A DNA stretch of 27,076 nucleotides from positions 1 to 27,076 of the forward strand of contig LSSK01001610.1 in NCBI GenBank assembly GCA_001969505.1, written 5' to 3'. Made by a program: the position numbers and the translations under genes. Origin of the DNA: Zancudomyces culisetae. Taxonomy: Eukaryota > Kickxellomycota > Harpellomycetes > Harpellales > Legeriomycetaceae. The notes beneath the pieces are model-generated. The model was not told where the DNA came from. It did not search any database and was given only the letters and a program-made list of their open reading frames with translations. This document shows positions 19,967-27,076 of the stretch, piece after piece (the stretch's first letter is position 1; every line of letters starts with the position of its first letter).

Positions 19967-20997
19967 ATGGTAAGAGGAGGTCGAGGTGGAAGAGGTCAGG
20001 GAAGCAGAACGCACCATAATAGCTACAAGCGATATCAGGAATGGACACAGCCTCGCGATTTTTCCGAGGATCCTACCCATGGCGATGGAGAAAGCGAAAA
20101 TGAACAATCGAAAGAAATTCCGTTTGCATTGACAATGTGGGACTTTGATCACTGTGATCCCAAAAGATGCTCGGGAAGAAGACTAGAAAGAATGGGGATT
20201 TTGAAAGAGCTTAAGCTTTCGCAAGCATTTCATGGTATAGTGACAAGGTATTCTTTTTACAGTATTTTATTGTATTTATTGATTGTAGCAATTGGACGCC
20301 CCAAAGGACAACAGAATCACGTGTAGATTTAAAATCCTAGATTTTTTCTTATCTCATTCATGCAACGTCATTTTATTGTTGAGTATAACTGATTCTTTCC
20401 CTTAATTGTTATAATAGCCCTGTTGGTACACAAACGGTCTCACCTGATGATAGAGACATAATATTGAGGTATGGGTTAGGAACGATTGATTGCTCGTGGG
20501 CTCGGATTGAGGAGGTACCTTTTCATCGGATAAAATCGAGACATAATCGACTACTGCCTTATTTGGTTGCAGCAAACCCGGTCAACTATGGAAAACCCTG
20601 CAAACTGAATTGTGCAGAAGCATTGGCGGCAGCCTTGTTTATATGTGGGTTAAACGATTATGGAGATGAAATCATGAGTAAATTCAAATGGGGTCCAGCC
20701 TTTAGGGAGATCAACAAGGATTTATTTGAAAAGTATTCCAGTTGCAAGGGCTCAGAGGAGGTTATCCAAGTGCAAAACGAGTATATTGCGCAAATGGAAT
20801 TGGAAAACGAAATGAAAAAAAGCAAAATAAGCGATAGCTACGCTGACGAGGGGATTAGTTCCAGCGAAGATACCGAGTCCTCCTGTGATAGTTTACACGA
20901 AGGCAATGGATCAGCAGAAAACGCTAAAAGTAGAACTAAAACGATAACAGATAAATTTGGCAATACAATGGAAGTTGAGTGTTCCGATTCGGAGTAG
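19967..20997 (+). CDS. TSR3: 18S rRNA aminocarboxypropyltransferase Tsr3
   Basis: Two exons, 19967-20247 and 20418-20997 (170-base intron, phase 2), encode 286 residues. Tsr3 transfers the aminocarboxypropyl group of S-adenosylmethionine to the hypermodified pseudouridine in the 18S rRNA decoding region, a late cytoplasmic step of 40S maturation. Visible features: an N-terminal RGG stretch ([12 protein letters not shown]); the RLI-like domain with [17 protein letters not shown] (about 57-73); [13 protein letters not shown] across the splice; [20 protein letters not shown]; the cofactor-binding core [20 protein letters not shown] followed by [11 protein letters not shown]; and [13 protein letters not shown]. 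The C-terminus is acidic and serine-rich (about 235-286). Length is near the yeast protein. The reading through the intron hits a stop, so splicing is required. Confidence 0.96.
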
Positions 20998-21839
20998 GAT
21001 AATTGTATATCATGTGGTCAGCTTTCTCGCTGCTCACTATTTAAAATGATGTTGTTATTTTGTGAAGTTATAGACCTGCTATGCATCTTACAACCCTATG
21101 TACATTTACATCACATCACCTCGGTGGAATCGTAAAGAATTTGAATACTATAGAGCTTTTGGGTTGCATTCCAATGTGCTTTAGCATATTAGACAGTGTT
21201 TTGAGTCTTTAAATTTATATATAAATAAACAAATAAAGACACCTTTATTTGTTTGTGCGGGATCAAAAAAAAAGGCTAGATAGAAAAATAAATTAGATAC
21301 CATAACTACAGCCTAGTAGTTCAATAATCGCTTTTTTCCGGTATTCCTCGTTTTTGCCGCGTCATTACGATTTGGTATTGCATCGAATTTCGTTTATTCG
21401 TTTTTTTAATAAAGTGCTAGAAAAGGGGTATATACATCTGAATGTGTGAGATCTTCGTGGATCATGAGTACATTGAAGGCAGAATATCCGTTTTGTTTTG
21501 GTGAATCTTGGATTTCTAAATCTCACCTTTGGTTGCAATTTCTGGATCTGTTCATTTTTATTTGAACCAATTAAATATGCGGAAAAAATTTTACCAAGCC
21601 AATTTGGTATATTTATTGTAGAATTTTTTATACATTAACGTCAAAACTCATTCTTTTTCCAGTTATTGTTGTTGCTGAATATATCCCAAAGTAATAATAT
21701 TTTTTTAATACTGCTTTCTGATCTTAGGGAAAAGGCGTGTGTACGATAAATATTTGGGTATTTGTAGGTTTCAAGGCTATATCTCATATTTTATATAAAA
21801 AATCGAAAAGAGCATAAACATTCAGCACCGAAATAAAAG
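20998..21839. other. Intergenic region between TSR3 and RRP4
   Basis: Between two plus-strand genes; it should contain the TSR3 3' UTR and the RRP4 promoter. No coding exon or RNA gene is supported. Confidence 0.4.
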
Positions 21840-22906
21840 ATGGAGATAGAGGACGCAGAGGTTATGAGTAACATTATTTCGCCAGGGGCGTTGGTGACAT
21901 CAGATATGACATTTATGAAGTAAGATTTATTTTTTGTTATTTTTTCTGCTTTTTTTAAAAATATATTATACACAAATTAAATGGAATAGGTTTAATTTAA
22001 TTTTCAAAACTATACTGAAAATAGGGGTCATGGGACATTTATGGAGAATGATAAAATATACTCGGCGGTTACAGGAAATGTAGAGCGAATAAATCGACTA
22101 ATATCGGTCAGGGGTATAAAACATCGCTTTGTGGGAGAAATAGGAGACACTATTGTGGGGAGAATAACGCGAATAGGGCCAAAACGGTGGATGGTTGATG
22201 TTAATTCAAGGCAAGATGCGGTTTTGTTGTTGTCTTCTGTAAATCTACCGGGAGGAATACAAAGAAGAAAATCCGAATCGGACGAATTACAAATGCGCAG
22301 TTTTTTCCAAGAGGGTGATATGGTGTTTGCAGAGGTTCAATCTGCATTTTCTGATGGGGCGTTGTCGTTACATACACGTAGTCTTGAATATGGAAAATTA
22401 AAAAATGGGAGTCTTGTTAAGGTTAGACCAAATCTGATTGTTAGAAGTAGAAACCATCTGTTACACCTACCATGTGGAGTTGACGTAGTGTTAGGGGTTA
22501 ATGGGTACATTTGGGTAATGAAACACGTTTCGAAGGAGCGGTTGGAGGAAACGTCAGAGTTGATGTACTCAAATAAAAACGAGGTAAGAACAACATTTAA
22601 GTGTAGCTAATCTATGATTTATTTTTGATGTTTTTATTTTGCTTTTTATCATTTTTGCGGCACTAATATTCAAAACAAAACATTAACCTGACACTTATTT
22701 AGAATATCAGCTTATCAGACAGAGAAAACATTTCCAGAATTTGTAATTCTATTGTGTTGTTGGATAGACTCTTTGTGAAGATCAACGATACATCTATATT
22801 GTATGCGTACGACTGTGGATTGAATTATCAACCAAGAGAGTTGATAACATATGAAGTAGCGAGTTTAATAGCTGAGCAGGTCAAATCCAAGCTTCAATCA
22901 CACTGA
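21840..22906 (+). CDS. RRP4: Exosome complex cap subunit Rrp4
   Basis: Three exons, 21840-21919, 22025-22583 and 22703-22906, join to 280 residues. Rrp4 is an S1/KH cap protein of the RNA exosome, which trims and degrades RNAs in nucleus and cytoplasm, including 5.8S rRNA precursors. The N-terminal part has the conserved ISPGALVTSDMTFMKGHGTF. The S1 domain spans about 65-150 (GDTIVGRITRIGPKRWMVDV, then RQDAVLLLSSVNLPGGIQRR and KSESDELQMRSFFQEGD). The KH domain follows at about 158-200 (NLIVRSRNHLLHLPCGVDVV, LGVNGYIWV). The third exon is a C-terminal helical region ending QVKSKLQSH. Both introns (105 and 119 bases) have GTAAGA donors. Length is shorter than the 359-residue yeast protein but near the animal form. 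Confidence 0.96.
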
Positions 22907-23071
22907 GACACAAACCTGGTTCTGTCAAACACCTCCGGCGCGGGATCATTATATTCTTACACAACGAATATAGTCTCAATAAAATAAAATAAAATAATAT
23001 CCAACCCATCCCAACCGTTAATATTAATAGGCTTTATTGTTATTTTTTTTTTACTATAGAAAAAATAAATA

Positions 23072-24663
23072 CTAAAACAAAAGCACAGACTCAGTGGAAC
23101 AAAAAATACAAAGCTGAATCAACTGATCCGCATAAAAGCTATCTTTTAATAACAACTCTGCTATAAGTACAAACCTACCTCGATCATCAAGATATTTAGA
23201 GGGTTTAGGGGGCACACTTGGAACATGCGCAAGAGATTCAACATATACACTTGGATTCTCATACATGGACTGGCTGCCGCGAAAATCGGAAACCCCCAAT
23301 GATCCCACGTGTCCTATGTTTCTCGCACTGAAGCTTCGCTGTTGTGTAGGTTCGGAAGTGTTCTGGGGAATGCAAACGCCCTCCGCCTCTTTTTTCGCAT
23401 TTTCTAGCGCATTTAACCCAGCAATTTTTCTGCACGATGCCCTAGCAACTTTTCTCAGTGCACTTGTGCTCTGGTCGCTGGGGGTGCCTGCTCTTCTATA
23501 CTGTACCGAGTCAGACAGTATAGTTCGTTCGCTTGCCAGATTCTTTCGTGTACTCACGTAGTATATCTCACTATGGGAGCGAGGGGATGTTTTTTTCTTT
23601 CCGAATGGTGATGCTCTTACTATCATTCTTGAGACGTTGTACGGAGGATCTAAAACTACGCCATCGCTGTGCTTGGGCAGGGAGCCGGCCACCCTTTGTT
23701 TTCCACTCGGCATCAGCTCAGCCTCGATGCTTTTTCTTAGTTGCAAACCCTTTTCCACCCTCCTCGGTTTTCTATGTCCTCCCTTTGACCGGCCTTGTTT
23801 CAGATATTTTTGTTGGCCTGTTTTTATATCCTTATCATCAAGGTTATTATCAGCCCTATAACCACGTAAATCTTCGTATTCAAACTGATCCCCATCCTCG
23901 TCGCTGTAATAATAGTGATAATTTGGAGTAATATATTTTTTCTCATTGAGTTTGCTATCCGTAAACGACCCCCTAGTAAGCTTTGTAGCTATGGGAGTTT
24001 TTGAGTCAAAAACTCCCCTCTGCTGCACCAACTCCCTTTCAGGCTGTTCCTCTCCAAAACCCAGCTCGAAACCACCTTTCTGCACTGGAACTCCCTTTGC
24101 TATCAGATTACCTACATCTTCTCTTTTCTTGTGTTTTTTTTCGTAAATATTCACAAAGCTCAAGTTCATTCTGTTGCTAATGTCTTCGGGCTGTCTCGGA
24201 TTCCCTGTTTTCTCTTTCTCTGCCCATTTTTCCTTTCGCTTTCTCTGTCGACTTTCCTCAGGCGTACCACTCATCAGCTCACTGCTAGAAATATTTTCCC
24301 ACTCACCTATAAGCAGAATCGCGCTCAATTATGTCACAAACTGTACCCTTTTTACTTTCTGTGTGCAAGTAAACATATACAAAGTCAGGCTAAATAGAAA
24401 AAATACTTACCCATAGAGCTACGTGACATCGAACTTTCTTCCCTAGATTCCTGTTCACTACTGGTCGTTTGGAGACCAGACTCGTGGATATATCTTTGTT
24501 CAGGGATGGTCATATATCCCAAATAGCCATTATTGCCGTCAAGAGCCTCTTCTTGTAACAAAATAATTTTATTGCTATTTCTGGATTCACCTGTGCCCTC
24601 GCTACTTGTCGATCTTCTTTTCGCTCGGTTCTTCTCATCACTATTTCTGCTGCCTTTATTCAT
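23072..24663 (-). CDS. Orphan disordered basic protein, two or three exons
   Basis: Exon 1 is 24411-24663, then a 104-base intron, then exon 2 from 24306 to at least 23179. Together they encode about 460 residues, rich in K, R, S, E and G. I recognise no domain. Visible landmarks: NYHYYYSDEDGDQFEYEDLR; a possible conserved segment VVLDPPYNVSRMIVRASPFG with GKKK; SHSEIYYVSTRKNLASERT; and a proline-rich VPSVPPKPSKYLDDRG before a good donor (CGAG then GTAGGT at 23178). If spliced to the acceptor near 23075 or 23057, only a short tail ending in lysines follows; unspliced, the frame adds a hydrophobic stretch (FVLIAELLLKDSFYA) and stops at 23072. It is convergent with RRP4. Long clean frame and in-phase intron make a gene likely; role unknown. 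Confidence 0.65.
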
Positions 24664-25337
24664 TTCTACCTATTATTTCTTGTTCTATTTTGTTTTTCTT
24701 TTGTCTTTTTTTCTTTTGTCTTTTTGTTTTTCTTTTGTGGGTTCAAATTTGACTTTTAAAGTTTAAATAAAGTAATTTTAAATCACTTAAATAGCAGCTC
24801 AGTAGAGATTTTATATTACACGATAGAATGACTGTGTTACTGTTAATTTCTTCTTCCCATCACCTAGTTTCCTGCTTCAAGTAAAAAGTACTGAATGCTT
24901 GAAGACACTTTTACGTTTCATTTCAGCTTATTATACTACAAATGCGTGTTTTCCTTGCGCCTCGTCTTTTGATTTATTTTGTGGATATTAACAAGCCGTG
25001 ACCTCATTTAATTAGAACAATGCTTTTGTCAAGTATAGCACCAATTTTTTTTTACCTACATGTTCACATGAACCAATTTCGTTAAATCACCTTGTAGCTA
25101 CTTTTTTTTGTGTAGAATTTCGCCAATTTGGTAATTGTGGTTGTTCCTCTCTCCCTCGCTAAAAAGCTTTAATTCTCAACCACTAAGAAAAGCAAAAAGC
25201 TGAAAAACTGAAAATACAAGACCACAAAATCAAATAACAGCGGAAAGCCGTGCTTTGCAACACCCAAATGTTCTTTTCTTATGGTTTACCTCCCCCACCT
25301 CTCACTCTAAATAGCTTTGGGAAAAAACGATATAAAC
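24664..25337. other. Intergenic region upstream of the orphan gene
   Basis: Presumed promoter of the minus-strand orphan gene. Close to its start (24680-24737) are repeated CTTTTGT/TTTTTCTTTTG tracts, a pyrimidine-rich leader on the plus strand. No coding exon is supported. Confidence 0.35.
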
Positions 25338-25546
25338 ATGTCATTTAGGGTGATTTTGGATGTTCAATTTGGTAAATACATAAATTACAAAGCTGGAAAA
25401 ATCAAGTCATGAGACCACATCAATTCTAAATGGTCTAATCAGCGTTTCGTAAAATTCGTTTATGGGCAAATATGGAGGAATTCAATGACAGCTTCCGGGC
25501 TGACAAATTAAATCACTCGCTTTTACGTCTGGTGCATGACCTGTAA
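25338..25546 (+). CDS. Candidate two-exon 45-residue protein
   Basis: An ATG exon, 25338-25371 (MSFRVILDVQF), ends at a GTAAAT donor in phase 1. After a 71-base intron with CTAAT just before the CAG acceptor, exon 25443-25546 continues in the matching phase: AFRKIRLWANMEEFNDSF, then RADKLNHSLLRLVHDL and TAA. The intron ends, size and phase match the other introns of the window, and the peptide composition (aromatic, charged and aliphatic residues well mixed) looks protein-like. I recognise no family. It may be a complete small protein or the start of a longer gene whose later exons I cannot find. Confidence 0.35.
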
Positions 25547-27076
25547 AGTAAATGCCCCTTACCTTCGAAGACATATAGCGGACAAAAGAATGGGTTATGT
25601 TTTTTTTTCTTGGTTAAACCCTTTCCTTTTGGTCATGCAACTCAAATGCTCATAGTTCTAAGGATGGAAAATGTCTTTCTATTTTTAACAACGAACCACC
25701 CCCCCCCCTTTTGCACCAGCTTACGTTTTTTCTATTGCATTTAGTCTGTATGAGATATTTTGTTGTCCGTTGGATAGATACTATAAAGTATCCATGTTTT
25801 CTCATATATTTTACGCTGCTAGTATTTTATTCTTGCTTCTTTCAACCCACGTGCAAAAATAAGTGATGGTGCTAACAAAAGCAAATTTGAACTGTAGTTT
25901 TGAATCAAAGTATACTTGTAGTTCAAAAAGTAAAAGATTTTTTCCTTTTTCTTCAGTACATACACATCACCATCAAACCTTTTTTTTAATAAAAAAAAAA
26001 CTACTTTTTATGGGTTTTGATGTGGTTCCGTTCATATGAATTTTCCTTACACAAGCATAGAGTTGTGTGCCACCAAATGGAACCACACAAGTATAGTTTG
26101 CGCCTTTCCCCTTCCATATTTCTCAACCTGTTTTATTCTTTTCAGCTTTTGTCTTTCCAAAAAAAAAGGTACATGAGCTGGTTGGTAGATTTTACGATGT
26201 GAATTTTTCTGCTGTCGTACTATATCCTCTGTCTCAACAAGTATGCCTAAAAACAGCATACTCAATCAGTGGAGTAATGCCTTATACGCGATTGGTAATT
26301 TGTTACAACGTCAACACACGACATGCCTTCTTGGTGGTTTTTTTTCATTTAACCCGATTGTAATGTACGGAGATGTGTTTTACATAGAGACTCTGATGTC
26401 AAGGACTAGAAATCGCCATATAAAAGCATCTAGGCGTGTTGACCATATAGAAATATATCTAAACAAGTTCATAATGCTAAAAAAAAATGTAGCAAAGGAC
26501 CCAAACCTAGCCGCATGCAACTCGTGAATAAGAAACCGGGTTTGGTTTTGGGGTAGTTGCACATATAAAAACATCTATTTTTATGTCCTTTCATGCCCAA
26601 TTAGGCATTTTCATGCTGGTTTCAAGTGGCTCTTTTATTGGATACGTTTTTGATCTTCATTATACTTTTCTGTTGTTTTTGCTAGTGCTAGAGAAAAGAG
26701 ACAATCATTTTCTGAGGCCAATTTCAATGCTTGCTTGAAAGTCGATCAGTTTTTTTTTCTTGCTAAGTATGTAAATAATTTTGAATGGGAGTTAAAGGGG
26801 AAAAAAACGGATATGTATGTGTAGCACACCAATATACAAACATGTATGGATACAACCAGAAACAAATTCTAATAGACTATAAGTTTTATTTCAAACCCCA
26901 CATTTGAAAGCCCAATTTCGATGATGATCAATTTCAGGTTGGGCATGAAAAACAACCAAATTCAAATGCCTAGGACATTAAGAAAATTGTTAAATAAGTG
27001 TATATACGGAAATAAATAGAAAGTTATGGCACCAGCGTGTATAGGCATATACATAAATAAAAATTAAGTATTTATT
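25547..27076. other. 3' flank without a convincing gene
   Basis: AT-rich with homopolymer runs (C run near 25698-25708, A and T runs near 25981-26000). The best open frame is a 94-codon plus frame with ATG at 26243-26527 (MPKNSILNQWSNALYAIGNL...), which I do not recognise and which could be chance. A hairpin is listed separately. Confidence 0.35.
26021..26087. repeat. Inverted repeat, 12-bp arms with one wobble
   Basis: TGTGGTTCCGTT (26021-26032) pairs with AATGGAACCACA (26076-26087); nine outer pairs are perfect and one inner pair is G-T. The 43-base loop has no recognised motif. It could be an RNA hairpin or a fossil of an inverted-repeat element. Confidence 0.45.

Noticed and set aside
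23265-24416. Several plus-strand frames of 66-132 codons
   Set aside because: Antisense shadows of the two-exon minus-strand gene, which has a continuous long frame and an in-phase intron.
26243-26527. 94-codon ATG frame
   Set aside because: The best frame in the last 1.5 kb, but with no recognised motif and no supporting splice structure; left as a mention only.
26910-26944. Possible C/D-box RNA (GATGATGA between GCCCAA and TTGGGC)
   Set aside because: Only 35 bases long, no D box in position, stem of six pairs; too small for a snoRNA.
1-27076. tRNA, rRNA, snRNA genes, CRISPR arrays, transposons
   Set aside because: No B-box/cloverleaf, U6 or rRNA signature, no spaced direct repeats, and no transposase, reverse transcriptase or integrase motif was seen on either strand.

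Overview
This window is nuclear DNA from an AT-rich eukaryote, most probably a fungus. Evidence: a fungal mating-type-class HMG box, spliceosomal introns with GT-AG ends and TACTAAC-like branch points, no bacterial operons or ribosome-binding sites, and a set of housekeeping genes typical of fungi (VMS1/ANKZF1, TSR3, RRP4, a small I78 inhibitor). I cannot place it more precisely. Some genes are intronless (HMG, VMS1, GGT, DUF1636, I78) while malonyl-CoA decarboxylase has ten short introns, so a deep-branching ascomycete or a zygomycete-grade fungus both fit.

Layout: 1-2496 is gene-free, G-poor and pyrimidine-rich, with a cluster of HMG-type sites. 2497-3474 (+) is a MATA-type HMG-box regulator. 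4249-6027 (-) is a Vms1/ANKZF1 peptidyl-tRNA hydrolase. 6480-8573 (-) is a membrane-anchored gamma-glutamyltranspeptidase. 9696-10738 (-) holds a UBL3/MUB-like ubiquitin-fold gene and a hydrophobic exon that may be its membrane anchor. 10805-11779 (-) may be the 3' part of an unidentified single-pass membrane protein. 12382-13440 (-) is a TM-anchored DUF1636-type metal-binding protein. 15708-18548 (+) is malonyl-CoA decarboxylase, for which I reconstructed 11 exons. 19253-19540 (-) is an I78 inhibitor, 19967-20997 (+) is TSR3, 21840-22906 (+) is RRP4, 23072-24663 (-) is an orphan disordered protein, and 25338-25546 (+) is a candidate two-exon 45-residue protein. The last 1.5 kb has no convincing gene.

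The genes do not form a pathway. TSR3 and RRP4 both act in ribosome/rRNA maturation, and VMS1 acts in ribosome-associated quality control, but eukaryotic clustering alone does not prove co-regulation. The points most worth a second look are the palindromic double HMG site upstream of the HMG gene, a Vms1 that stops just before its expected Cdc48-binding helix, a UBL3-like protein with a transmembrane tail in place of a prenylation box, and a eukaryotic membrane-anchored DUF1636 protein.
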